NCBI GenBank assembly: GCA_964528675.1
Contig: CAZGTU010000009.1
Location: 1-64,000, forward strand
From: CAYRTD01 sp964528675
GTDB taxonomy: Bacteria > Bacteroidota > Bacteroidia > Bacteroidales > GCA-2748055
Length of the DNA stretch: 64,000 nt
Direction of reading: 5' to 3'
Shown: positions 7,359-16,689 of the stretch, piece by piece
Layout: each line of letters opens with the position of its first letter
Numbering within the stretch: the stretch's first letter is position 1
The notes under the pieces: generated by a model
Database searches by the model: none
What the model saw: only the letters and a program-made list of their open reading frames with translations
What the model was told of the DNA's origin: nothing
Translations under genes and position numbers: made by a program

Positions 7359-10300
7359 ATGAGAAGATTGAAAACACTAAGCCTGCTGCTTTTTAGTACA
7401 TTCAGCCTCCTGGTTTTTTCGGGGATTCATGCTTATTCCCAGGATATCCCGTCCAATACCGGTATAAGCCTGAGCGCAGAAAATGAAAGCATTGAAAGTA
7501 TTCTTAAGAAGATCGAACAACAGATCTCATTCAGCTTTGTCTATAACAGTTCTGTAATAGATGTGAATCAAAAAGCATCTCTGAATGTCAATAATCAAGA
7601 TATTTCTGAGAGCCTTAACCTTCTCCTGGCCGGTAAAAATATTAACTATACATTCAGGGATAAACATATCGTGCTAACCCCGGAAGCCCAGGGCAGAACC
7701 ATGGCGCCCGAACAGGATGAAATCACAGTTACAGGGGTGGTCAGGGATAAAGAGGGAGTCCCACTCATTGGTGTTAATGTTTATGTAAAAGGAACCACAA
7801 GAGGAACCATAACCGGAACCGATGGCAGCTTCACCATAAAAGCTGAAATAGGACAAACACTCGTATTTTCCTATGTTGGCTATACCCTCCTTGAACAGGA
7901 AATTAGTGAGGATGCCGATCTTGATATTACTCTAACCGAAGAAACAGAAACACTCGAGGAAGTTGTCGTAATCGGATACGGACAGGAAAGTAAAGCTCTT
8001 CTTTCCAGTTCGGTGGGAAGTGTAAATGCTGAAGATCTTACAGAGGCACCCACCTCAACAGTGAGTGGCGCCTTGCAGGGAAGAACAGCAGGGATACAGG
8101 TGGTACAGAATTCAGGTACTCCCGGTGCGGGAATCAGTGTAAGGATACGTGGAACAAGCTCGATAAATGCAGGTGCCGAGCCGCTTTATGTTATCGACGG
8201 TGTTCCAATGATTACCCGTGACCTCAGTCAGATCGGATTCTCAGGTCAGGGTGTGAACTCTATTTCAGACCTCAATCCCAGCGATATTGAATCCATTTCC
8301 ATATTAAAAGATGCCTCAGCAACAGCCATTTACGGCGCCAGGGGATCAAACGGAGTGGTTTTGATTACAACAAGACAGGGTAAACTGAATGAAAACCAGG
8401 TTAGATTTAATGCCAATTACGGATGGCAGGAAGTAATTAATAAGGTCGATCTGTTGAATGCCAGTGAGTTCATGAGAATGAAAAATGATGCCAGCATCAA
8501 TGATGGCGGCCTTCCTATCTTCAGTGAAGAAGCCATCGAAGATCCGGAAGTTGATACGGATTGGCTCGATCAGGTCTTCCGAACAGCCCCCATTCAAAAT
8601 TATGATCTCTCATTTTCAGGAGGAAATGAAAAAACACGATACTACATTTCCGGTGCCTACTTTGACCAGGAAGGAATTGTACTTGGCACTGACTTCTCTA
8701 AATTCAGCGGCAGGGTCAACATCGATCAGAAGATCAATGATAAGTTTAAGGTAGGCACCAACTTCGGTGTTACCCGCTCTTTCAACAACCGGAAAGAAGG
8801 CGATCAGTCTTTGAATGGACCGGTACCCAACGCCCTTTCACTTCCTCCTATTTATCCGGTTTACAATGAAGACGGTAGTTATAATGAATCAGGACCTTAT
8901 GGCAATCCTGTTTCTATTGCCAAACAACAAATTAATGAAGGAATATCCTTCAGGACACTCGGAAATGTATATCTGGATTATGAAATACTTCCGGGTCTTA
9001 GCTTCAATTCTAAATTCGGTTATGACTTTGTAAATTATCGTGAACACAGCTACGATCCCACTACCACGCGGCAGGGAGCAAAATATAATGGAGTCGGGCT
9101 GGAATCTACTTCCGAAGCTATCAAGGTATTATTCTCCAATGTCCTGAATTATGAATTTGATATCGGGGAAAACCAGTTTTCACTCCTTGGGGGTGTTGAA
9201 TTCGAACAGGAAAAAGAAAGCATTACCTACATGCGGGCACAGGATTATGCAAGTCCTGAACTCGAATATATGACCTCAGCAGCAACTCCGATAACCGCCA
9301 GCGGGAATTCCTATTTCAGGTATAAATTGAATTCCTACATCGGAAGAGTGCGGGTGAACCGCCAGAACAAATATCTCCTTACCCTCAGTGCAAGATACGA
9401 TGGTTCTTCCAAATTCGGACCTGAAAATAAATACGGCTTCTTTCCCAGTGGAGATATAGCATGGAGGATCTCGGAAGAAGACTTCTTTCCGGATATGGCT
9501 GTCAGTAACCTCAAAATTCGGGCGAGTTATGGCTTAACCGGTAATGACTTTATCCCTTCACTAAGGTATCTCGACCTGTATTCCCCTTCATCCTTTTACC
9601 TGAATCAACCCGGGATCAGTATCAGTCAGATACCAAACCCGAGCCTTAAATGGGAATCCACCGCCCAGACCAATTTAGGTCTGGATGTGGGCTTTTTTAC
9701 CAACAGGATAAACCTGAATATTGATGTATACCAGAAAGAAACAATCGATCTTCTTCTCGACAGGCCATTACCCACAAGTACCGGCTTTTCAGGTGTTACC
9801 GACAACATTGGCCGTTTGCAGAACAAAGGAGTGGAAATCAATCTTCAGACTGATAACTTCACCGGTGATTTCTCATGGAGCACTATAATGAATATTGCTT
9901 TCAATGAGAATGAAGTACTTGAACTTTATAACAATCAACCGGTTGATGATATCGGCAGAGGCGGTAATCGGCTTGAGGTTGGTGAACCTATCGGAATATT
10001 CTACGGTTGGAATTCACTTGGAGTAGATCCTTCCACCGGCGATATCGTTTTTGAAGATGTGGACGGGAATGAGATGATCGATTCCAGAGACCGCACAAAA
10101 ATCGGAGATCCTAACCCCGTTTTCACCGGGGGGCTTAATAACCGTTTCTCATGGAAAGGACTGGCACTTACCATTTTCTTTCAGTACTCCTATGGAAATG
10201 ATATTTTCAATGGCACCAGGGTATATCTTGAAAGTATGAAAGGAAGTGACAACCAGTTTGCAACTGTTCTGGATCGCTGGAGAGAACCGGGAGATATCAC

Positions 10301-10616
10301 CAATGTCCCTCGGGCCACCAACAGCGACAGAAATGAAAACAACCGTCATTCCTCACGCTTTGTTGAAGATGGTTCATACCTGAAGCTTAAGAACCTGAGG
10401 TTATCTTACAATCTGCCTCAAAACTTAATAACCCGACTGGGTCTTACCAGGATGGAGATATATCTGGTAGGACAAAATTTATGGACTCTGACAGATTACA
10501 CCGGAATGGATCCTGAGGTGAATTATGCGGGTCAGGATGTTACCCGGCTGGGAACCGATTTTTTCACCTATCCACAGTCGAAATCATTGAGTCTTGGATT
10601 TTCCATGAATTTCTAA
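7359..10616 (+). CDS. SusC/RagA-type TonB-dependent receptor with STN signalling domain
   Basis: The 1085-residue outer-membrane importer has a signal peptide (1 to about 28, ending AYSQ), an STN (secretin/TonB N-terminus) domain (about 35-110), a carboxypeptidase-D regulatory-like beta-sandwich (about 123-200, with GVNVYVKGTTRGTITGTDG), the TonB-box/plug region (VVVIGYG near 208, LYVIDGVP near 280) and the 22-strand barrel ending in an aromatic residue. SusC proteins form a pedal-bin complex with SusD lipoproteins and import large oligomers using TonB energy. The STN domain places it in a trans-envelope relay with the FecR at 6387 and an ECF sigma factor. SusD follows after 6 bases. The cargo is unknown; no CAZyme is encoded in this operon. 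Confidence 0.96.
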   Translation: MRRLKTLSLLLFSTFSLLVFSGIHAYSQDIPSNTGISLSAENESIESILKKIEQQISFSFVYNSSVIDVNQKASLNVNNQDISESLNLLLAGKNINYTFRDKHIVLTPEAQGRTMAPEQDEITVTGVVRDKEGVPLIGVNVYVKGTTRGTITGTDGSFTIKAEIGQTLVFSYVGYTLLEQEISEDADLDITLTEETETLEEVVVIGYGQESKALLSSSVGSVNAEDLTEAPTSTVSGALQGRTAGIQVVQNSGTPGAGISVRIRGTSSINAGAEPLYVIDGVPMITRDLSQIGFSGQGVNSISDLNPSDIESISILKDASATAIYGARGSNGVVLITTRQGKLNENQVRFNANYGWQEVINKVDLLNASEFMRMKNDASINDGGLPIFSEEAIEDPEVDTDWLDQVFRTAPIQNYDLSFSGGNEKTRYYISGAYFDQEGIVLGTDFSKFSGRVNIDQKINDKFKVGTNFGVTRSFNNRKEGDQSLNGPVPNALSLPPIYPVYNEDGSYNESGPYGNPVSIAKQQINEGISFRTLGNVYLDYEILPGLSFNSKFGYDFVNYREHSYDPTTTRQGAKYNGVGLESTSEAIKVLFSNVLNYEFDIGENQFSLLGGVEFEQEKESITYMRAQDYASPELEYMTSAATPITASGNSYFRYKLNSYIGRVRVNRQNKYLLTLSARYDGSSKFGPENKYGFFPSGDIAWRISEEDFFPDMAVSNLKIRASYGLTGNDFIPSLRYLDLYSPSSFYLNQPGISISQIPNPSLKWESTAQTNLGLDVGFFTNRINLNIDVYQKETIDLLLDRPLPTSTGFSGVTDNIGRLQNKGVEINLQTDNFTGDFSWSTIMNIAFNENEVLELYNNQPVDDIGRGGNRLEVGEPIGIFYGWNSLGVDPSTGDIVFEDVDGNEMIDSRDRTKIGDPNPVFTGGLNNRFSWKGLALTIFFQYSYGNDIFNGTRVYLESMKGSDNQFATVLDRWREPGDITNVPRATNSDRNENNRHSSRFVEDGSYLKLKNLRLSYNLPQNLITRLGLTRMEIYLVGQNLWTLTDYTGMDPEVNYAGQDVTRLGTDFFTYPQSKSLSLGFSMNF

Positions 10617-10622
10617 AATCAA

Positions 10623-11957
10623 ATGAGATCATCTATGAAAACAAAATATAAAATGATGAATAAAATACTGATAGCTCTAATGACCGGCCTGTTACTTTTC
10701 GGAAGTTCATGCGAGGAATATCTCGAAATTGAGCCAACAGGAAGTCTCCTGGCAGAACAGGCATTTAACAGTAAAGAGGATGTTGTTTTTGGCATCAACG
10801 GATGTTACGATGCTCTTCAATTTTCAGGATATTATGGCAGAACTTATATCAATGTGGCCGATCTTGCGGCAGATAATGCCTACAACGGGGGAACCATCCT
10901 CGAATACGGCCAGGTAAACAATAATAATATCCTTGAAGACAACGCTCTTATTGAAGCTATCTGGGCAGATATTTACACCGCCATTAACAGGGTAAACACC
11001 ATTATCACAATACTTGATGATATTGAACTTACCCCAGAAGAAAGAACAGAGCTTGAATCGGAACTGCGTTTCCTCAGGGCACTGCACTATTTTAACCTTG
11101 TTGCAGTTTTTGAGCAGGTTCCGTTAAGGCTTATACCCACCCGGAATCTTGAAAACCTGGATGAACCACTTGCAGAGCGGGATGGTATTTTCAGTTTTAT
11201 CCATGAAGACCTGTCTTATGCAAGAGGCAACCTGAGCAATACCGATCCCGTGAAAGCCACCAATTATGCGATTGAAACCCTGCGCGCAAAAGTTTATCTG
11301 CACCAGGAACAGTGGGACAGTGTGGTGAATATTACCACCAGGATTATCAACAGCAGGAATTTCGAGCTGGAAGAAAATTATGGGGATCTTTTTACAGTTG
11401 AAGGCGGAGTTGAATCCATTTTCGAGGTCGATTTCACCGGGCAGGATAAAAACAGGCTGGCTGAATATTTCTTCCCCAATACCCTTAATGGAAGATATGA
11501 AATGGCCCCGGAACAAAATCTTCTTGATGCATACGAAGCCGGCGATGAAAGAAAGGAAGCCACCATAGATGAAACCGGAAATACGCCCTATGTAATAAAG
11601 TATGAAAATCTTACTGATGGCTCCGATAATGTGTATGTTTTCCGTTTTGCAGATATTTACCTGATGAGAGCTGAGGCCAATGCCCAGCGTGGAACCGGAA
11701 CCATCAACATAAAAAGTGATATTAATAAAGTGCGCACCCGGGCAGGTCTTTCGGGAGTAGCAGGTAATACCAGAGAAGAACTTCTGGATGCCATATTGAA
11801 AGAAAGAAGACTGGAATTCGCTTTTGAAGGACAAAGATGGATTGACCTTGTCCGCACCGGAAAAGCCGATGAAATTCTTCCAAACATTTCAGGACCTGAA
11901 CAGTTTTACTTTCCGGTACCTCTTTCGGAGATCCAAACCAATAATGCAATTAATTAA
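10623..11957 (+). CDS. SusD/RagB-type outer-membrane lipoprotein
   Basis: The 444-residue protein is the surface substrate-binding partner of the SusC at 7359. A lipoprotein signal peptide ends at Cys30 (LLLFGSSC). It then shows SusD signatures: EEYLEIEPTG, FLRALHYFNLVAVFEQVPLR in the TPR-like region, ADIYLMRAEANAQ and the C-terminal LKERRLEFAFEGQRWIDLVR. Several Met codons lie near the start (residues 1, 5, 11 and 12), so the true start may be 10623, 10635 or 10653. At 444 residues it is shorter than many glycan SusDs (500-600). The next gene begins 9 bases downstream. Confidence 0.95.
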   Translation: MRSSMKTKYKMMNKILIALMTGLLLFGSSCEEYLEIEPTGSLLAEQAFNSKEDVVFGINGCYDALQFSGYYGRTYINVADLAADNAYNGGTILEYGQVNNNNILEDNALIEAIWADIYTAINRVNTIITILDDIELTPEERTELESELRFLRALHYFNLVAVFEQVPLRLIPTRNLENLDEPLAERDGIFSFIHEDLSYARGNLSNTDPVKATNYAIETLRAKVYLHQEQWDSVVNITTRIINSRNFELEENYGDLFTVEGGVESIFEVDFTGQDKNRLAEYFFPNTLNGRYEMAPEQNLLDAYEAGDERKEATIDETGNTPYVIKYENLTDGSDNVYVFRFADIYLMRAEANAQRGTGTINIKSDINKVRTRAGLSGVAGNTREELLDAILKERRLEFAFEGQRWIDLVRTGKADEILPNISGPEQFYFPVPLSEIQTNNAIN

Positions 11958-11966
11958 AAAAACATA

Positions 11967-13118
11967 ATGATGAAAAGATATCCGCTGATCATAAGTTTTT
12001 TGCTTCTGCTTGTTGCCGCATGTGATGATGATGATTTTCCCGTACCCGAACCCAGCACCCAGGCAAGGTTTACATATACAATAAGTAATGGAGCTATTGC
12101 TCCGGCAACCGTCAGTTTCAATAATAAATCCATTAATGCCAGTTCGTATCTCTGGGATTTTGGAAATGGTTCAACTTCAACCGAAGAAAATCCTGAGGCA
12201 GAATACACTGAACCGGGAACTTACACGGTAAACCTGACTGTAAGTGCAGAAAATGAAGAGCTGTACTATAACAATCTTACTCAGGAAGCTGAAATTGTTA
12301 TCCGTGATGAGCCGGTGAAGAAATTGTTTTTCACCGACAGAAATGAGGGAAATGTGAAATACGTGGCACTAGACGATTCTCCCTTTCCTGTTTTACAGGG
12401 ATTCGATCATACCGGTCTCGGTAAACCTTACGGCATGGCTATCGATACAACTACCGGAAAGATATATGTAACAGATGCTGCTGACGGAATAATTTACAGT
12501 TATGACAATGACGGAAGTAACCTGGAGATCCTTCTCGACTTCAATGATCCTCATCTTGATCTGCCTTATGGAATAAACATTTATGAAGAAAAACTCTACT
12601 GGGCTGATTCTGAAGGCATCATTAGAGCAGATCTTGACGGACAGAATTCAGAAGTGTTTCTTACCATAGGGACAGACTCCCCACCAGAGCTGGTGATTGA
12701 CTTCACTTTTGATCATATCAATGAGGTAATTTATTTTACCAATGATAAGTATGATTATAGCGGCGGAGTTTATAAGGTGAACCTCGATGGAAGCGGAATG
12801 ACCCAGATTGTAGAAGAGACAGACGGCGGTGCAATTGCCGTTGATCCGGAAAACAACCGCCTGTATTACTATGATTACCTGAAAGGTATGTGCATTAACA
12901 ATCTTGAGGGAACAGATGAGGTAATTTTCGATCCATCTAACCAGGGAACATTCTCCTGGGGAATGGCATTAGATAAAGAAGGAGGAAAGGTATATTATCC
13001 GAACAGGGTGAACGGAACGGTTATGAGAGCAAACCTCGATGGATCGGGAGTGGAAGTTTTCATCCCTGCCGAAGCTGAAATAAATCCCAATGCTATGGCA
13101 TTAGATACATATAGATAA
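11967..13118 (+). CDS. PKD-domain plus YWTD-type beta-propeller lipoprotein
   Basis: The 383-residue protein has a lipoprotein signal peptide (Cys19 in LVAAC). A PKD domain follows (about 32-105, with SYLWDFGNGSTSTEENPEAE). The C-terminal part (about 115-383) is built of repeats with the LDL-receptor YWTD style: KIYVTDAADGIIYSYDNDG, KLYWADSEGIIRADLDGQN, VIYFTNDKYDYSGGVYKVNL, RLYYYDYLKG and KVYYPNRVNGTVMRANLDGS. A surface-exposed binding role beside SusCD is likely, either as an accessory substrate-binding protein or as a hydrolytic propeller. No catalytic residues can be assigned. It lies in the same operon, 9 bases after SusD. Confidence 0.85.
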   Translation: MMKRYPLIISFLLLLVAACDDDDFPVPEPSTQARFTYTISNGAIAPATVSFNNKSINASSYLWDFGNGSTSTEENPEAEYTEPGTYTVNLTVSAENEELYYNNLTQEAEIVIRDEPVKKLFFTDRNEGNVKYVALDDSPFPVLQGFDHTGLGKPYGMAIDTTTGKIYVTDAADGIIYSYDNDGSNLEILLDFNDPHLDLPYGINIYEEKLYWADSEGIIRADLDGQNSEVFLTIGTDSPPELVIDFTFDHINEVIYFTNDKYDYSGGVYKVNLDGSGMTQIVEETDGGAIAVDPENNRLYYYDYLKGMCINNLEGTDEVIFDPSNQGTFSWGMALDKEGGKVYYPNRVNGTVMRANLDGSGVEVFIPAEAEINPNAMALDTYR

Positions 13119-13144
13119 TTAATAATTCTTAAACCTTAATACTT

Positions 13145-15334
13145 ATGAAAAAACATCTACTTACACTTTTATTGATGATACCGGCTGTGCTTTCAGCCCA
13201 GGTATTGGATAACTGGATCCTGGATGAACCAACCGGTGCAGACCTTACGGTTGTACAGGAAGAAACTACGGTAAATGAAGGACTTTATTCAGCCAAAGTG
13301 TCCCTTCTTACCAATGAGGTGCCATACATCTATTCAGAAGAATTTGATGTTACGGAAGGCAGTTCCTACACTTTCTCTATCGATATTTTTGATAATACCG
13401 ATCAGGGCTATATGAAGGTATATTGTGAATTCAAAGACGCCACAGGAGGAGATATTTTTGGAGAAGATCCTGTTTCGACCAGTGATAGCGATGCATGGCA
13501 AACCATTTCATGGTCTGCAACAGTGCCAACCGGTGCTGTTAAGGCTTATGTATGGATAAAGTGCTATGACGATGCCGGTTTCACTCCTCCTGTCGATTTC
13601 TACCTCGACAATGCAAGCTTTGTTATGGATGGAGGTGATAATCTTGTACCCAACGGCGATTTCGAAAGCTGGAGCACTGCCCTTGAAACTTTCATGCTTG
13701 ATTTTGAAGATGGTACGATCCCGGAAGACTGGGTGGTGATCAATGCCAATGCCGGTGTTAACGATAACGGAAAAGAAGGCCAGAGAACATGGGTTATCGG
13801 AGAAGGCTTCGGTCTTGACGGAGGAAACAGTATTTTTAACGATACTTATGAAGCCGATAATGAAAATCCTGCCGATGATTGGTTTGTTTCTCCACTGGTA
13901 AAACTTACCAATGATTATGTGCTCAGCTTCTGGGCAGATGCTGATGAAAGTTATCCTGACTCCTTAATCGTTTGGGTATCAAAAACAGGACAGGAACCTG
14001 CAGATTTTAATATCCTGATTGACCGTCTCGAGGTGGCTGGCGTATATCAGAAATTCAGCTATGTTCTGACGGATAATGAAAATCTTGCTGAAGGAGACCT
14101 GGTTTACATCGGATTCCATAATAATACACTCGGATCTTTCATTGATCTGGATAACATCCGTTATGGAGAATTGCAATTCCCTCAGATATCCAGGGCCTGG
14201 ACAGTAGATGAAACCTCCATGGCAGTGTTGTACGACTCTCCATTATCAGCAGGACTTAATGTTGCCGACTATCAGTTAAGCGGAACAGCAGATATTTCAT
14301 TCTCCAATGTGGAAATTGATGCTGAAAATTCCAACCAGGCAAATCTTACCGGTGCAAGTATGAACATGGCTTCTGATATGACAGTTGATATGATCACTGA
14401 TAATGCAAATGAATCCAGCTTTGAATTTTATGCAGGACTATCACCCATTTCATTTGCCAATGTGGCCAATTCATCCGGATATCTGAGTCGTGATTATCCT
14501 GCTACATTCCAGGGTATAGTGATGGCGAAGGATGCTTTCGGAGATCGCTTATGGCTGCAGGACGGAGCTGATCCGATGAGCGGAGTGAATACCTATGCAG
14601 GCGATGTTTATGATAATGCAGAGGTAGGCGATGAGATACTGATCACAAGTATCAATGATCCTTATGAAAATCAGACAGAGCTTTACCAGCCGACACTTAT
14701 CACAACATTAAGCACCGGTAATGATCTTTACACACCGGTTATCATCAGTGGAAGTGAAATTGATACCTCCATTTCGGCAGACACCGACCCGGCCGAGCAG
14801 TACGAAAGTATGCTGGTTGCCCTCGATAATGTCAAGATCATGGCATACCTTGAAGGAGATCCCGAATCACAGAGCGATAATTACTATATTGGTACTGATG
14901 ATGCCAATGAGCATGTATTCAGGATCGGGAACCGCCTTGGGGTATACCCGGATGAATTCAACGACCAGTTGCTGGTTATCGGAGACATTTATAATGTAAC
15001 AGGTATAGTTGTTGGTCGTAACGGAGTATGGTCAGTTATGCCAAGATCATCAGCCGACTTTGAATTTGTATCATCGGGCGTGGGAATTAACGATAATAAT
15101 GCTCTAAGCATGAAAATATTCCCGAATCCCGCGAATGACATGTTGAAAATTGAAAGCAACAGACAGATTGAAACAGTTCGTATTTATAGCATAAGCGGTG
15201 TACTCATTAAAGAAATAAATGCAAACATGAACAATCTGAAAATTGATATGAATTCCTTCAGCGCAGGAAGTTACATTTTGAAAATAAAGACTGAGGATGG
15301 CGATACTACGTTAAAAAGAGTGATGAAAAGGTAA
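13145..15334 (+). CDS. Large T9SS-secreted protein with carbohydrate-binding-like and DUF5689-like regions
   Basis: The 729-residue protein has a Sec signal peptide (1 to about 18, ending LSAQ) and a C-terminal type A sorting domain (about 655-729: MKIFPNPANDMLKIE, then FSAGSYILKI), which routes it through the type IX system to the surface or medium. In between are a beta-sandwich of CBM type (about 20-165), a choice-of-anchor/MAM-like sandwich (about 180-345, FEDGTIPEDWVVIN to DLDNIRYG) and a region with the features of DUF5689/OB-fold modules (about 430-640, with FQGIVMAKDAFGDRLWLQDG and LLVIGDIYNVTGIVVG). No catalytic motif was recognised. It is the last gene of the SusCD operon and is followed by a terminator. 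Confidence 0.8.
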   Translation: MKKHLLTLLLMIPAVLSAQVLDNWILDEPTGADLTVVQEETTVNEGLYSAKVSLLTNEVPYIYSEEFDVTEGSSYTFSIDIFDNTDQGYMKVYCEFKDATGGDIFGEDPVSTSDSDAWQTISWSATVPTGAVKAYVWIKCYDDAGFTPPVDFYLDNASFVMDGGDNLVPNGDFESWSTALETFMLDFEDGTIPEDWVVINANAGVNDNGKEGQRTWVIGEGFGLDGGNSIFNDTYEADNENPADDWFVSPLVKLTNDYVLSFWADADESYPDSLIVWVSKTGQEPADFNILIDRLEVAGVYQKFSYVLTDNENLAEGDLVYIGFHNNTLGSFIDLDNIRYGELQFPQISRAWTVDETSMAVLYDSPLSAGLNVADYQLSGTADISFSNVEIDAENSNQANLTGASMNMASDMTVDMITDNANESSFEFYAGLSPISFANVANSSGYLSRDYPATFQGIVMAKDAFGDRLWLQDGADPMSGVNTYAGDVYDNAEVGDEILITSINDPYENQTELYQPTLITTLSTGNDLYTPVIISGSEIDTSISADTDPAEQYESMLVALDNVKIMAYLEGDPESQSDNYYIGTDDANEHVFRIGNRLGVYPDEFNDQLLVIGDIYNVTGIVVGRNGVWSVMPRSSADFEFVSSGVGINDNNALSMKIFPNPANDMLKIESNRQIETVRIYSISGVLIKEINANMNNLKIDMNSFSAGSYILKIKTEDGDTTLKRVMKR

Positions 15335-15358
15335 GGAATACATATCCTTAAGTTACGG

Positions 15359-15389
15359 AACCGCAGGGGAAGATTCTTCTGCGGTTTTT
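15359..15389 (+). terminator. Rho-independent terminator of the SusCD operon
   Basis: The inverted repeat AACCGCAG (15359-15366) / CTGCGGTT (15379-15386) with further GAA/TTC pairing in the loop is followed by a T-run to 15389. It lies 25 bases after the T9SS gene and just before the convergent cyanophycinase stop. On the minus strand there is no T-tract, so it serves the plus-strand operon. Confidence 0.85.
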
Positions 15390-16250
15390 CTATTCACCTA
15401 CCACAAATCTCTCTCCCGGCAAATAAACCGATAATTCCATTCCTTCTCCTCCCAGCAAGCCATTCTTAACTTTCACATCTTCATTGGGATTACGGAGCAC
15501 GATCACCTGGCTTATTCCATGAACAGTTGCGGTATCATTTTTTACATGGATAGCGGTAGATTCATCAATCCCCACCCCTATTCTGGCAGGATTCTCAAGA
15601 ATAACAGCGATCAGACGATTCATTCGCTGGCGGGCTATGAAATGCTGGTCTACAATGATGCTTTCTATAAGACCGAGTCCTTCTTCAAGTATCATATTAT
15701 CGGCTTCAATGCTTTCAAAATAACCGGTATACACAGGGTGTTTTTTCTGGTCGCCGGTAATCATTAACCGGCTCTGGACCGCTGCACCTGCGCTTGTACC
15801 TGCGATCATTGATCCATTCCGATAGGCATTATGAATAGCATCGAACACATTGGTATTTCTGACTGAATCCATAAACCTTGCCTGCGCACCACCTGTAATA
15901 TAGATCATTGCTGCATTTTCGAGCAGCTCCAGTTGTTCGGTAGCCAGTCCTTCCCTGCCAGATCTCAGATCATAGATATTCTGAATGCCCTGATCGCGGA
16001 ATTGTTTGGCAGCGTAATAAAACGAAGTATCGGGCTCGGAACTGGCCATAGGAAGAATAGCTATATACCCGGCGGTATCCACACCGCTCAGCCGGATCAT
16101 ATCCTGCACCATTTCGGGGGGGCGGCTACCACCGCCGATTATAAAAAGGCTGCCGCGAGGAGGGGATGTTTCTTCGGTAGATGATTCCTGTTCTGTTGAG
16201 CATGAGAAAATGAAAATTAATGCGAAAGCAAGAAGAATATAGTTTTTCAT
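15390..16250 (-). CDS. Lipoprotein cyanophycinase (peptidase family S51)
   Basis: The 286-residue protein belongs to the S51 family: GGGSRP near residue 39, the nucleophile elbow GTSAGA with Ser153, and a downstream DQHFIARQRMNRL segment containing the conserved His-Arg pair. Cyanophycinases cut the Asp-Arg polymer cyanophycin to beta-Asp-Arg dipeptides. A lipoprotein signal (Cys17 in IFSC) puts this copy outside the cytoplasm, so it would act on external or periplasmic polymer rather than on a cell's own reserve granules; no cyanophycin synthetase is in the window. The iadA product could finish the job after uptake. Other S51 members act on different peptides, so substrate remains inferred. 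Confidence 0.88.
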   Translation of the reverse strand: MKNYILLAFALIFIFSCSTEQESSTEETSPPRGSLFIIGGGSRPPEMVQDMIRLSGVDTAGYIAILPMASSEPDTSFYYAAKQFRDQGIQNIYDLRSGREGLATEQLELLENAAMIYITGGAQARFMDSVRNTNVFDAIHNAYRNGSMIAGTSAGAAVQSRLMITGDQKKHPVYTGYFESIEADNMILEEGLGLIESIIVDQHFIARQRMNRLIAVILENPARIGVGIDESTAIHVKNDTATVHGISQVIVLRNPNEDVKVKNGLLGGEGMELSVYLPGERFVVGE

Positions 16251-16418
16251 GGAGTTTTTTATTGATTTACCTTTGAAACAGAAGTAACCCTTAAAATAAT
16301 AAAAGTAAGGGGCAAAAACACCCCTTGCTCATCAACTAACCAACTACCTTTCTACCTCATCCATCAATAAGATCTTTAACATTCTGCCATCGAAGCTAAG
16401 ACAGCGATAAATCATTAG

Positions 16419-16553
16419 CTATAATAAAAGAATCATCACGAAAAGTATAATCAAGGCAATTATCACTATCAAAAGGATCTCAATAAATATGTATGCCTGG
16501 ATCCTGTTCATAAATAAGCAGCTAATCAGTTTCTGGCTATTTTGACCTTTCAT
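16419..16553 (-). CDS. 44-residue single-membrane-helix protein downstream of HTCS 1
   Basis: An ATG at 16553 opens a 44-codon frame ending in TAG at 16419. It encodes a short polar N-terminus (MKGQNSQKLISC), then a hydrophobic helix dominated by Ile and Leu up to the C-terminus (IEILLIVIIALIILFVMIL). It lies 136 bases downstream of the HTCS gene on the same strand. A TACCTTTG -7 box (16558-16565) ends four bases before the ATG. A second tiny helix protein of the same shape follows the other HTCS gene (47183-47293). Function is unknown; a regulatory membrane micropeptide is possible. Confidence 0.5.
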   Translation of the reverse strand: MKGQNSQKLISCLFMNRIQAYIFIEILLIVIIALIILFVMILLL

Positions 16554-16557
16554 AGAC

Positions 16558-16565
16558 CAAAGGTA
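16558..16565 (-). promoter_or_regulatory. TAnnTTTG -7 box of the 44-residue ORF
   Basis: On the minus strand this reads TACCTTTG and is separated from the ATG at 16553 by exactly four bases, the same arrangement as at 5432 and 52672. No convincing -33 element was seen. Confidence 0.45.
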
Positions 16566-16689
16566 ATACGCAAGTTACAACCCTGATAGCACATGAATAT
16601 CAAAAGATAGGAAAACTGCATCCGGTAGAAACTAATTTCGGATCTTAATTATAAATATGCAGATATTGGAAGAAAGTCATCTTAAGGAA

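Noticed and set aside
11124..11834. 236-codon open frame antisense to SusD
   Set aside because: It is the reverse-strand shadow of a clear SusD gene and has no recognisable features.
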